Shown: positions 35,769 to 46,640, counted from the first letter of the stretch. The stretch: 60,000 bases of DNA from Cristatella mucedo (GCA_009760855.2 WPIO01000089.1:210001-270000); one strand, 5' to 3'. The notes: a model not told the origin generated them from the letters alone. Numbers and translations are program-made.

Positions 35769-36410
35769 GCAACAATTTGAAATCGATGAGCTGCTTGACT
35801 GGGAGCCAGTGCAGGTCGGCGAGAAGTGGCGTGATGTGGCAATTGCAGCGCTCACGACAGACATGCCTAGCTGCAGAGTTTTGCACCAGCTGTAAGCGCC
35901 TGATGACACAGGCCGTTAGACCAGCAAGCAGTAACTTACAGAAGTCGAGAGGGGCTGTCAAAATTAATGGACCAATTTATATGCGGTATCCCTGTCGAAA
36001 CAAGCCCGAATTTTAGTAGTGTTATGTACCTGGAAGTAGGCAGACTTGACTGCGGAGCTGATGTGCTCGCTAATTGAAGGTCACTTTGAAACATGACACC
36101 TAGATTTATTTCGTGCAAAATCAACGGGAGGTATGCCGGCGGAGTCGACTTTGAGCGTTAGCCTTTCCAATTTCTGAATCGCACTCGGTTTGCTAGTAAG
36201 TTGGTTTTTATCATCATTCAATTTAAGAAAGTTTGCTGCCGTCCATGTGCAGATGTCAACAATACGTGCCGCAAGGGAGTTAAGATAATTCGACGTGCTC
36301 AAGGGCTGGGAGGAATCAAAGCAAAGGTACAACTGAGTGTCATCCACATAGAAGTGACTCGGCGCAATAAGGCGAAGTGCAAAGGCTCGGTAGTCGCTGA
36401 TTTTCACAGC
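35769..36410 (-). mobile_element. LINE-B internal fragment lacking its 3' end, minus strand
   Basis: On minus: HFYVDDTQLYLCFDSSQPLS (RT motif C, here YVDD), WTAANFLKLNDDKNQLTSKP, KLERLTLKVDSAGIPP, NLGVMFQSDLQL, SAARHVCRERCNCHITPLLA, DLHWLPVKQLIDFK, in shifting frames. It ends abruptly at 35769 with no UTR or tail and is flanked on both sides by CpG-rich sequence. LINE insertions normally keep their 3' end, so a later deletion or rearrangement is implied. Confidence 0.85.
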
Positions 36411-36780
36411 TCACCGAGCGGCTCCGTGCGGCGTTTTGGGCCGTCACAGGCGAGCTCGCACAGAGGCGTGCATGTGAAAGTGGTAGCCCTTTGTCGATGG
36501 CGGCGGCCGCTGCCGCAACCTGCGCGCGGCCGCAGAGCAGACGCTCTCCTCTCGGGAGCCTCGTTAGCGAAGACCACCGCGTCCACGAATTCGTCAGAGG
36601 CTCGCGCTCGCGCCGACCTGGCCTGTTCGCAGGCGCACAAATGGCGGCGAGGCGGCGACGGAGACAGCACTCGTGGCGTACCCATATTTTAACAGTTCCC
36701 GCAGCTGCCATCGCTTCGTTGTCGTCGAAGATCAAATCGATCTCGGACACGGATCAGTCGATCGGATTGCTGTAGCAGTA
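36411..36780. promoter_or_regulatory. GC-rich, CpG-rich block (island part 2) with YY1-like site
   Basis: Contains caaatggcggcg (YY1-like core near 36640). Plus (36491-36775) and minus (to 36750) frames overlap. The minus frame shows SEIDLIFDDNEAMAAAGTVK and the plus frame ends SSKIKSISDTDQSIGLL; both look protein-like, and they cannot both be coding. No identification. Confidence 0.4.
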
Positions 36781-37734
36781 TGTGATTATTCCTTATTACA
36801 GAACGACATAGAAATTCCACGCTTGTAGGATTCTGTGCTCTTCCGGTTGGGCTATCGAGTTGCCACATCTATCTGCTCTGAACATAGCACTCAAACAGCA
36901 ACTTGCAAGATACAGCTATTGTGCTAGCTAGGGTCAGCAAATACCATTCATCCCGTGCAGGTCCCGACACGCCAAGGCTATCCCTAAAGGCACACACTTG
37001 GCCCCATTCAGTGTGCTTCGCGAGTGGCTGAACTGCATTCACTTCAACCCCTAGATATGTGTGAGGGAGAGAGATATGAATTAGATGGACCGAAAAAGAT
37101 GGAACAGAGTCACACGAGAACCACTTTTGAAAATACCAAACGTCACGGACACCTGATTTGACTGAGACTGAGAGAAGAATGCTAAGGCAACTCTAGCTTC
37201 CCCAAAAGACTAATAACACCTCTCATGTCTATGCCACATAAGGATGACTTACCTAAGGGTAGGCAATGGATTACGATAAGCTACGCGATTCGCGACTACA
37301 GATCGCGAAGCGCTGCTCTAGTCGAAGGGTGGAGTAATGTCCACTGCCTACAGCAGGCCGATCTGACTAAGGAGATATATAGTAATATAGTAATATAAAT
37401 ATATGATATATAGTAATATTAATATGAAAAATAATAATAGGACCATTTGGGTGCAGCGGCCAGAAGAAAAGTGGACCCCTCTTTGAGCACTTTGCATCCC
37501 CTCCCCGGTGTGACACCACGACTGGCTTGCACATGGACTCGCTGTGCCGCCGAAGTTCCCTCCTCCCCCCCAGCGACGCCGGCCATAGGCGCCAAGGTTC
37601 GCCGCTTATTTTTCTGAGAATAGAGAACGCCCGCTTGAGTCCGGCATTCTTTCTCTACTTAGAGCACCCGAACTGGCGGAATTCGTCAGCTGGACGTTCC
37701 AACATGACGGGTACATGACGGGCTTGGCATTTTG
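36781..37734. other. No recognisable gene
   Basis: Includes a short ATA-rich stretch near 37377-37430. Frames are short. Confidence 0.45.
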
Positions 37735-37814
37735 TAGCCTCGCATAGTTTTATATAGCTATATATATAACTATATATATAACTATATATAACTATATATA
37801 TAACTATATATAAC

Positions 37815-37857
<43 letters not shown>

Positions 37858-37895
37858 TTATATATATATATAGTTATATATAGCCTCGCATAGTT
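37735..37895. repeat. TA-rich palindromic tract between 15-bp direct repeats
   Basis: tagcctcgcatagtt occurs at 37735-37749 and 37881-37895. Between them are units of TATATAAC/GTTATATA in both orientations, a (TA)n core and a (GA)n stretch. The whole can fold on itself. Confidence 0.93.
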
Positions 37896-38489
37896 AGCCC
37901 GTCAAGAGACCCGTCGAAAAAAAACTGGAGACAAATTTGAGCAAACATGAAACTTTGATATGCTAAAGCGGCGCGGCTTAACGTTTGTGAGAAAACCCGA
38001 GGCGCTTCGCATGCAACTTTGGCTGCGGAAAAGCTACGCTCTACGGCTGCTCACAAATGGCTTCGAAGCGCATCCGTTCCTCATTTGGTGGCCACCACTA
38101 GGCAGCGAAGATTCTGAGTACTTTCGCGGAACTCGTAAAATGCTGTTGCTAACACTGCTCGGCAACGCGCTTTAAGGTGAAAGTGTCCACTAAGCGCAGC
38201 ATGGCGGCCGTCGGGCGTTTCTCTTCTCGCTCGCGACGCTGTCGATCGCTTCACTTCCAGCTCCGGGTTGAACGAAGACGACCCGCACAGCAAAAAAAAA
38301 TTTGGCCGCCTCACACTGCCGCAGCAAACGGGCTCCATTCGCCGCCGGCTTTGCAATCAGGAAATTGGGCGCTAGCGCGACGATGGTGAGGGACTGTTGT
38401 TTCTATGCAGGCTAGCGCCACCTGGCGGACCTGAAAGCTTTGCGAGCTACTCCATTACTCGTTGGAGCCAAAGTGTTAAAAAGGGTAAG
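37896..38489. promoter_or_regulatory. CpG-containing segment with YY1-like site
   Basis: gcagcatggcggccgtcg (38198-38215) contains an ATGGCGGC YY1-like core. A 71-codon plus frame (37960-38175) is unremarkable. Confidence 0.3.
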
Positions 38490-38625
38490 GTGATTTAACA
38501 GTCTCATTTTATATAGCGGCATAAGAGCCTTCACGTGCAGTAGTCAAGAAAATATCGATCGCTGCAGCAGGACTCGAACCCACAACCCGAGTCGTGAATA
38601 GCGAGCACTGGGCCCCGCTTGGCCG
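38490..38625 (-). mobile_element. S2 SINE, minus strand
   Basis: Tail on minus: ctatataaaatgagactgtt, aaatcacc. B box ggttcgagtcc (minus of 38570-38580), then cacgactcgggttgtgggtt. The tail reads caaaatgagactgtt, matching the 30.9-kb copy more than the 53.6-kb copy. Confidence 0.75.
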
Positions 38626-39814
38626 AAGAGAACCGCCGAAACTCGCAGTCGCTGGAATTGTGGACGCGTTCGTCGAACCTCGATTCCAGAGAGTTGGGGA
38701 AGGTCATTCGTCGTGGCGGTGAAGGCAGGTCGACTAAGACTGGAAGAAACGAAAATGGCCCCAAACGAGATATGCCGTGCTTACCCTCCCCCCCCCCGGG
38801 GCCGAGCGGTCTAGGGCCATGTGGCGCACATGCGTGCGCTCGAGCAGTCGACGACTACCACAATCCGTCCTGGCACATTCGGCGCGAAATTGCGGCCGTC
38901 GGAGCGAGTCGAGTGCTAGCCGCAGCAGCAGCAGCAGCAGCAGCCGCCGCCGCAGCCGCTTAACGGCCCTACGCGGTCGAGCCAGCCGACCGACGGACGG
39001 AGGGCGCCGACACGGACGACGCTGCGAAAGTTGGACGGCAGACGGCCCAGCCGCGCCTCGCGGGCACCGCCGCGGGTGGATTTCGCATTAGGGCCGCCGC
39101 TGCCGCCGCGGGCACGCTGCGGCTGGCGCCTCTCCGGGCGGGCTCTTCTCTTTTCGGCGCGCTTAATTGCTTTCGCTCTTCAATTGAGGTGCCTACTTGT
39201 CTGTGGAAGCGCCTCGGCGGCTGCGGCGGCGGCGGCGACGGCGGCGGCTGCGGCTGCTGCGGCGGCGGCGGAGTTTTGCTTGCGGGTAGATCATTAGCAC
39301 CTAAATTACGACCTCTCGCCGCCGCGGAATCTGTCGGCGGTCTTCCTGCCGCCGCCGCCGCCTCGCTCGATCGCGGTCGCTGCTCTGGACGACCTCGTCC
39401 GACTCCTCTGGAGGAGGAGCGACCGGGGACGGCGCCATCGCTGCCCGCTCCCAGCGGCGCGGCGAGAGCGGAGGCGGCGGACGCCTCTTCGCGCCGCCCG
39501 CACTCAAGACTTTTCGGCCAAGTGGCTGCTCGGAGTTTGGGCGCCTTCCGCGCGGCCATAATACGCAGAGGCGAACCGAAGCGAGCCTCGCGGACGAAAT
39601 TCACGCGAAGCGGAAGCTCGCGAAAAGGTGCAGCGCTACGCCAGTGCTCGGAGCGGCTGGGCGATTTTGCGCCCTCTGGCGAGCGGAAGCGAACCGAGAG
39701 CTAGCGGCTCGGAAGAGGAGCGTCGCGCGCTAGAAGAACTCGTCCTTCTCGCGGGCGCGATGTCTCGCGTACTCCTTCGGCTCTCCCGCCCCCTACACAT
39801 AGCGGCAAGTTGAA
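38626..39814. promoter_or_regulatory. CpG-island-like block with GCC/CAG repeats
   Basis: Very CpG-dense. It has CAG/CCG trinucleotide runs (38924-38962) and GGC runs (39208-39280). Long frames overlap on both strands (for example minus 38969-39604, 211 codons; plus 39189-39704, 171 codons). On minus, a shorter frame from ATG 39438 reads MAPSPVAPPPEESDEVV then QSSDRDRARRRRRQEDRR, an acidic-then-basic pattern that could be an N-terminus. I identify no gene. Confidence 0.5.
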
Positions 39815-40128
39815 CTTTCAGCCGGAAGTTTGAAATAAAAAAAAACCTCCAAGCAGTGAACGTTCGCTTGAGTTTTCTACGCTGGGGTCTTCATTACCTC
39901 GGCAATTCAGGAATTTTTAGCCAGCGAGCCAAGTATTTCTCTCGGGCTTAAGCTTTGAATCCGGGAGAAAGTACAAGCTTGAAGAGAGGGAGAAATCTTG
40001 CGCTGACGTGAGCCGAACGATAACAGCGTCAGAAGATCAGAGGGCGCCGCATCCGCCCGCCGGAAGAATGCTAGGTTAGTGAAACCGCTCGACTCGCTGT
40101 AGCGGAATGCATACGCGTCAGTGTCGAT

Positions 40129-40309
<181 letters not shown>

Positions 40310-40338
40310 TGCATATATGTTAATTTATGTATGCAGTG

Positions 40339-40398
40339 CATGGCGAAAGATTTATCTCCCTAGGATGCTATGCAAATATCTAATTTTAATAATATAAT
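40339..40398 (+). mobile_element. Possible degraded S1/LINE-B tail
   Basis: cgaaagatttatctccctag, gatgctatgcaaatatctaa resembles the S1 end (gagatttagttctcttggga, cgctatacaaataa). It lies next to the microsatellite, as in other copies. Confidence 0.35.
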
Positions 40399-40429
40399 CA
40401 TCATTAGCACTCACTTCGAGTTACGTGGC

Positions 40430-40745
40430 TGGCCAACGCCCGCGGCTGAAGCTCGAGTGCGCTCGGGTGCTGCCGCTTGCTCCAGCGATCGAATGCTGTA
40501 GTTAGCGCACTGAACAGGGAAGCGGAAGTGTCGATCACCGGCTCGGGCTCTCTCAAATTGTCGTCGCTTGGGTCACAGTTTGCAGAATCACTCCTTCTCT
40601 CGCCGTTGGGCGGGCCATGCTAGTGAGGGCCGCTGCTTTGGAGCGCGCATCCGAAAAGCGAGTGCCTGCTAGCGAGCGTGGGTCTCTCTCTCTTTCTCTC
40701 CCTCTCTCTCTCTCTCTCTCTCCCCCTCTCTCTCTCTCTCTCTCT

Positions 40746-40816
<71 letters not shown>

Positions 40817-41180
40817 GACGCCACCCGGGCGCTCCCGACACGGTGCCCTTTCCCGGTTTGCCTCCACCCCGGGCCTCCGCCGCGACGGACCACGGGCTGC
40901 GAGCGGCAAGGAGGCCGTCGGTGTAGCGCTCCCCTCTGCGCGTCGCTAGCGTTACGGCGCGTGCCTCTCCGAGCGGCTCCGCACGGCAGTCGTTTCTCCT
41001 CCGAGGTCGCTGCGCTTGTATCCGGCGATGGCCGGCTAGCGCTGACGAGCGAGGACTGTCGCTCCGCAGCTCCGACTCAACGATCGGCAACGTCAATCAG
41101 CGGGCTGCCCCTCATTGAATTGCAGGCCGGCAACTTCAAGCAGACTTTCGTCAGTTCGCGGCCGGTATGCGGCGCGTCGT
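40430..41180. promoter_or_regulatory. CpG-rich block with (CT)n tract
   Basis: A (CT)n tract with CCC interruptions spans 40682-40814. CpG-rich sequence lies on both sides. The 75-158-codon frames are RE/SL artefacts or GC-driven. Confidence 0.5.
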
Positions 41181-41462
41181 ATTAGTCCTCCTCAGTATTT
41201 ACCTGTACGTCTTACCTGCACGTGTTACCTTTGCGTGCCATTTCAATATGCCTAGCGACGATCTCAGTCGACCTTGTCACTCGGCCATACATTTTCGCTC
41301 TCTTCTTTCCGTACGATGTAGTTTTGCTAACTTTCTAAGTGGTTCTCTATGTACTTTGTCAAGAGTATGACAAGAACTGTTCGCATCGTTAGCTACGAGT
41401 AGCCAGAGCGAGACTTTGTCCATACAGTAGCTGCCGGTACATCCGCTAAGCTTCGTACGTAT

Positions 41463-41671
41463 GCACACGCACACGCACACGCACACGCACACGCACACGC
41501 ACACGCACACGCACACGCACACGCACACGCACACGCACACGCACACGCACACGCACACGCACACGCACACGCACACGCACACGCACACGCACACGCACAC
41601 GCACACGCACACACAACACGCACACACAACACGCACACAACATGCGCACATAACACGCACACGCACACACA
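41463..41671. repeat. (ACGCAC)n hexanucleotide array
   Basis: About 150 bp of perfect ACGCAC units followed by degenerate ACACA/ACATA text. The alternating purine-pyrimidine pattern with CG steps favours Z-DNA. Confidence 0.97.
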
Positions 41672-41677
41672 TTTTTA

Positions 41678-41960
41678 CAGTGGTACCTTGGCTTACGAGT
41701 TCAATTCGTTCTGTGACGGAGCTCGTAATTCATATTACTCGTATTTCAAATACATTTTCCCGATTGAAATGCCGCTAGTCTGTTCCGGTCCCACAGAAAA
41801 CACCACAAGCTTTCGTCGCAATTTTTAAATTAAAAAATGTACTTATAAGTAGCGAGTTTTGTTTAAAAACACAAAACAATAGAATGTCGTGCAATAAACG
41901 GGTTTTGTCAATTATGAGGTACAGCGTTAACGTGGAGATCGGACGACTTAAAGATGCTGA
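41678..41960 (+). mobile_element. Terminus of a pogo/Tigger-like (Tc1/mariner superfamily) DNA transposon
   Basis: Begins TA|cagtggtaccttggcttac, followed by gagttcaattcgttctgtga, cggagctcgtaattcatatt and ttcccgattgaaatgccg. This resembles from memory the inverted-repeat end of Tigger/pogo-like elements in many animals, including the TA target. The other terminus is not seen in the next few hundred bases and no transposase is recognised, so this is a truncated or non-autonomous copy. The right boundary is a guess. Confidence 0.5.
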
Positions 41961-42168
41961 CGGAGTTGGAGGAGAAAAGATGAAATGAATATCTGAATCC
42001 TAATCGTCTAGTGTCGCCCTTATCGCCAGGCTTCCCCCACTTTCATCTGCTGCGGGTTTTCGATAACAACATGTCCAATGAGGTCTGCTTCATCCTCACT
42101 TTCAGAATGCTACCGAAATGAGTTAGACAAGTGTAATTAAATAGCTCTGTCGCAAATCCCGGCCCACG

Positions 42169-42540
42169 AACTTACCTAGGCACACAATCGCCGGCGGGCG
42201 GGATGGGGCAGTTCCGGTTGGGCGACGCGCCGCCGCCGCCGCCGCCCACGAGCGAGCCGCCGGCATGGGCGGCGGCGGCTCGCTCGTGGGCGGCCAGCTC
42301 CTCGGCGACGGATTTCGCGCCGTCAAAGACGCTTGCGTCAATGGCACGCGCGAGTCCAACGGACCGCTGCGCGAGCTGCTGCTGCCTTTTACTCGCGGCA
42401 TCGCCGCCGCCGCCACCGTCGACGGCAGCGCAACGGCGCGTGCGCAGCTACTGCAGGTGGCTCGTAGCTACTTGCGGCGTCGAAAGACGGCGCAAGTAGA
42501 AGCCGCAGAGGAAAAGGGTCACGCGTGCTCGGCGATTATT
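42169..42540 (+). other. CpG-rich ORF with possible coding character (unidentified)
   Basis: A plus-strand frame from ATG 42265 to TGA 42546 reads MGGGGSLVGGQLLGDGFRAV, KDACVNGTRESNGPLRELLL, PFTRGIAAAATVDGS and on, with G or C at most third positions. A possible donor CTGCAG|GTGGCT lies near 42456. On minus, CCTAG|GTAAGT near 42172 is a perfect donor consensus, so a minus-strand exon is the rival reading. No family recognised. Confidence 0.25.
42241..42294. repeat. Perfect 22-bp GC-rich inverted repeat
   Basis: 42241-42262 is the exact reverse complement of 42273-42294 with a 10-base spacer. The arms contain cccacgagcgagccgccg. It overlaps the start of the ORF above, and the ATG at 42265 sits in the loop. 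Confidence 0.96.
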
Positions 42541-42599
42541 AGATGATACCTCGTACGTCGGCCTCTCAGCGCACTCGAACCAATCAAAGCCGCTCTCTG

Positions 42600-44900
42600 A
42601 TATTGCAGGATATTGCAGTTTAGCATATCTTGCTCAACTTCGTGCGGCCGCCCCTAAATCTTATCGATTCAAAGTAGCGAAAGCGCGCGCCCGCTGCAGC
42701 GGCTCCGGAGCTCCAAGAGTCCATCGCCGCGAGCACTGCGCGAAATGGCGCCAGTCCTGTCTGGCGCCTGACTCGGTGACTCGTGCGTGGCACGGTGACT
42801 CGCAGCGCGGCCGGCGCAGAAATTAAGCCAGAATATTCCAGACGGTTCGTGCGATTTGGTGAATTTCAAGTGCGCGCAGGCCACTGTTTTGCATAGGCCA
42901 GTAAGGCCTGTCTGTACAGCCTTGAAGCCGCGGACCCCGAGCGAGCAGCCGCCATTGCCGACCATTTTGTCGCTGCTCTCGATACCACCAACCGGAGCGT
43001 ACCGCACGGCCGCTAGGCGGCGCCCTCGTCCCTCCTGCGAGCATAAACGAGAAGCGCGCGCGCTTGGCGACTACGAACTTGGCTGTATATGTAAGAAACT
43101 GGTATTTTCTGAAGCGCTTACTTGTCAGCGCGAATGCACTATGACTCCTCGCTGGCGATAATTGCCAAGAAATGATCAACATCGTGATAGCCTATTCGTG
43201 CTCAAGAGCTGCAGGTGAGCTCGCAGCTGGAAGCAAGAGGTGCGGAGAGAGAGAGCGGCAGCAGAGATGGCGACCGCCGGAATTAATCGCCGTGTGTGGC
43301 GCGAACAGGAGCGCGGCGGCGGCGGCGGCGGCGGCTCGAGTCCCCAACGGGTCTCAGACGCGTCCGCACAGGTCGAAGCGCTCGCCGCCGCCGGCGCGTC
43401 CGTCGTCTGGCGTCGTCCTGTTGTTCGCGTTGCGGCGACGTGGCCTGAACCAGAGTGCCAAATTCCGGCGCTCCGAAGAGATAGCAAGAAAGGCGTCAAA
43501 ACTGCGAAACGAGCGCAGAGCCCCCCCCCCCGCCGCCGCCGCCGCCGCCACGCGCCTCAAGCGGCGCAATGAGCGTAGGCGCCTTAGCGTGAAAGGACGC
43601 GCACGACGAAGGCGCGCTTCGGCGGACCATTTGGCTGACTGGTCTGACCAGCGGCCTGCCTCGGCCGCGCGGCGGCTATTTTCTCTGACTGGCCCGCCGT
43701 GGCTCCGCGCAGCCGGCGATCGAGCCAAACGATCGATCCTGCCGCGGCTACCCGCGGCCAGCCTAGTCGGGGGGGCGGGGCTCAGACTGCGGGCCAATCA
43801 GGCAACTCGCCGTGCCGGCTGCCCCCACCCCCAGCGTACGCGAGCGAGCTGCCCGCGGAAGCGCGGGCGGGCGTGAAGCGTTGGGTGGGTTGGCCGCGCT
43901 GTCAAAAAGCGAAACAATTAAATCCACAAGCCACCGTCGCCGCCGCCGCCGCAGGCGAGGCCGCCGAACGGCACCCGCCGCCGTCGCAGCCGCCATCTTT
44001 CCCGCCGTCTTCGAAGCGCGGTGCCGCTCGTCGCCGGAGTCGTTTGTCTCTCCGAATCGCCGCACACCGGTCGGCCACCGCGCACCAGGGCCCGGTGAAG
44101 GTCGTACTGAGAGATCGGGCTCCGCCCCCGCCGACTCAACGTCTCTCGTTGTTTTTGCGGAGAAAGGACACCGTGAGAAGCCTGTGCGGCGTTACGGTGC
44201 GGCGAGTCCGCCGGCCGCTCTCTTGCGGTCGGCGCTAAAAATACGCAGTAAAAAGCTACGGCGGGCAGAGAGCATCGTTCGGCGCCTTGATCGGAGGGGC
44301 CGAGAACAGCTGCGAGCGCCAGCGCCGCGCGGCGAGCGGCTGCCGGAGTGAGCGCTAATTGACGGTACGAGTCTTTCGCGTCGGTTCACAAAAAGAGTAA
44401 ACACTCGGACGTACGCTATTCGCTGCTGCTAACTGTTGCTGCGTCCTGGTCGCGCGACTGCTGGTCGCGGTGCGATTGACGTCCTTAAATAAGCGCGCGG
44501 TACGCGCGCGCTCGGGCGCGCGGACGCGACGGGTCTGCCCCGACGCAGCGGGCTTCTGTCGCGGGGCTCGCGAGCCATCTCGCGAAAAGGCCAGCGCTGC
44601 TGGCGCGGCTTGCGAAAACGAGGCTCAGCGGCGGAGAACCTCGTGGGAAAATTGGAGTGGTGGCGCTCGAGTTATGGTCGATCGTCGCCACCGCCGCCGC
44701 CGCCGCCGCTCGCTCAAACGGTGCGCCCGGAGTGCAACGCCGAGAGAGCGCCCGCGCTGCGGCGGCACAGCTGGCGCCGCCAATTGGCGGAGTGCTCGCT
44801 TGTCGCCGTCCGAGCGGCCAGTGTGTCACAGCGGCCAGGTGCCGCCGCCGCCGCGGGTCGCGTTCACGTAATGCGCAGCTGCGGCCGTGCAAACACCTCA
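42600..44900. promoter_or_regulatory. Large CpG-island-like block
   Basis: Dense CpG throughout, with GGC runs (43314-43333), CCG runs (43520-43549, 44690-44708), an Sp1-type gggggcggggct (43771-43782) and a YY1-like gccgccattg (42949-42958). Overlapping frames of 100-234 codons lie on both strands (longest plus 43172-43876); stops are rare because of GC content, so these are not called as genes. Confidence 0.6.
43989..44006. promoter_or_regulatory. Overlapping YY1 and E2F sites
   Basis: gccgccatctt (43989-43999) is the reverse complement of the YY1 core AAGATGGCGGC. It runs into tttcccgcc (43998-44006), a consensus E2F site. YY1 cores of this form commonly sit just downstream of transcription starts, in the orientation of transcription, so a minus-strand start near here is possible. 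Confidence 0.6.
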
Positions 44901-45440
44901 AGGTTAATATGCAAATCTTTTGTTGCGCAGATGCGTCGGCACCGGAGCTCGCCGCCGTCTCTCTCCCAGGCCGGCGTCGTCTGTCAATTCACGTCAATTC
45001 GCGGGCCGATTCCCTGGTTACCCAGCCGGTCATCCGTACCCACGCACCGGAGCGAGAGCGCGTGCCGTCGCGCGTGCTCTCTTTCTCTCTCTCACTCTCT
45101 CACTGCCTCGCTGACTCACTCGCCATCTCTTTGCTGCCAGCCGCAAGTGCCGGCGCAGTGGGCGACATTGCCGCGAGGCTGAAGTCGCGGCCGCCGCTTC
45201 CGGCTGCGCGCGCCGCTACAGCGGTAGCAGTCAAGCTTCTCGCGTTACGTTACGGCAGGACCGCTCGCTTAAGGGGTTGGATGGTTACAGCTTCGGCGTC
45301 AGACGCCCGGAAGCAGTGTGTATGCTTCCCATATTAGCGGCGCAGCAGCGCAGCAAGCCAATCGCTTCCTTAGCGGCCTCCGGCGGCAGCGGCGGTAGTG
45401 GTGCGGCAATAAAAAGAAAAGCCGAAGAGGGCGTCCCACC
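44901..45440. promoter_or_regulatory. CpG-rich shoulder of the island
   Basis: CpG density declines. A plus frame (44657-45337, 226 codons) covers it and includes a CTCTCTCACTCT run. No motif supports a protein. Confidence 0.35.
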
Positions 45441-45540
45441 TCAAGTCATCACTTCGTTCTCAACTTCCAACTATCGCCACTTCGCTCTCAACTCGAGTCG
45501 ACCTAGTTACTCGAATATCGAACTCCGAGGTTCTTAACCG

Positions 45541-45760
45541 CAGGTTAATAGTAATATTGGTAATTAGTGATTTTAGTTATATATTAGTATATATTACTAT
45601 TATATATATCGTATACTATTGTATTACTATGGTGTATATTATATAGTATTGTAGCATAAATATATATCGTATTAGTTATATATTGTCATCTATTATACTC
45701 TATTATTATTATTGTTATTGTATTACAATATTAGTATTAGTAGTAGTATACTACTACTAA
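45541..45760. repeat. AT-rich (TATTA/TATATTAG)n segment
   Basis: Degenerate TATTA, TATATTAG and ATTAGTAGT words, with almost no G or C, abruptly following the CpG-rich block. Confidence 0.85.
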
Positions 45761-46019
45761 GCCGGTACTAACCGGACCTCCCCTGACTTCGGCTGCCGGG
45801 TAAGCGGTTCGTGAATAGGGGTGAATAAGGACCGCACGTATCGCAAGCTATGGTAGCTAAAAATAAAAAGGTAGCGCTATTCCGATTCCGAGTCAATAAC
45901 CTGTCAGCTTCCTGCCCATAAAGAAGGGAGGGAGGGCCCTCGCTTTGTGGGTGCGTGGAGTCAGAATTTTAGTGCACAGACTCGTTTCCGAAGTGCGGGT
46001 GACATCGATCGCCGTCTAG

Positions 46020-46066
46020 CCCCGCTAGCGTCGGCGCGCCTGCGCATGCGCGGAAGCCGCTTCCGC
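46020..46066. promoter_or_regulatory. NRF1 site next to paired ETS sites
   Basis: gcgcctgcgcatgcgc carries a perfect NRF1 palindrome (GCGCATGCGC at 46042-46051). It is followed at once by cggaag (46051-46056) and its inverted mate cttccg (46060-46065), both ETS cores. A composite like this is typical of CpG-island promoters. No TATA box or identified gene. Confidence 0.6.
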
Positions 46067-46614
46067 GACTCGGTAGCCGTGCTTTGGGACGCTAGTTTCT
46101 CGAGCGTCCGGTCACGGCCCAGCGATATATAGCGCCCGCTCGTACGCTGTGCTTCGCGCGAGAAATCCTAGTTTTCGGAGCTGCCACAGCGCGTCCCTAA
46201 CAGCTCCAATTCAGTAGCGAGTATCGACGCGCCTGCAGCGCTACGAATGGTCGCGTGCGTAGCGCTATGGTGTACCGGGCTAGGTTAGCTTAATATAGCG
46301 GTTAGGACCTTGGCAAAGTCCGCCGGCGATGGCTTTAGTGGTGCACGGGCTGCTAATAATTAACGTCTTTTCTTAATATGTGCGGATTACTTAAGCTTAT
46401 TACCTAGCCGGCGGTGGATGAAGCTCGCTGTGCCGGAAAACTGTTGCTCATGAATGGGTGGGGTCGCTACGCGCAAGACGCCGTGTGCAGCTCTGTCGAG
46501 TCTCGTGTCAGCGTCTGAAACTGTTTAGCATCCGAGCGCACCTGAGTACCCGAGGCCTCGACCTGGCGTCATTGGCAGGGCGATGCATCGGTTTACGTCC
46601 ACTCTTTAAGTTCA

Positions 46615-46640
46615 GGGGCGGGGGCGGGGGGAGGGTGGGG
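46615..46640 (+). other. G-quadruplex motif
   Basis: Five G runs of 3-6 bases are separated by single C, C, A and T, a very strong G4 pattern on the plus strand. Confidence 0.85.

Noticed and set aside
43172-43876. 234-codon ORF in the CpG block
   Set aside because: Stops are rare at this GC content, minus frames are equally open, and the Arg/Ala-rich text has no motif. Kept only as part of the island.
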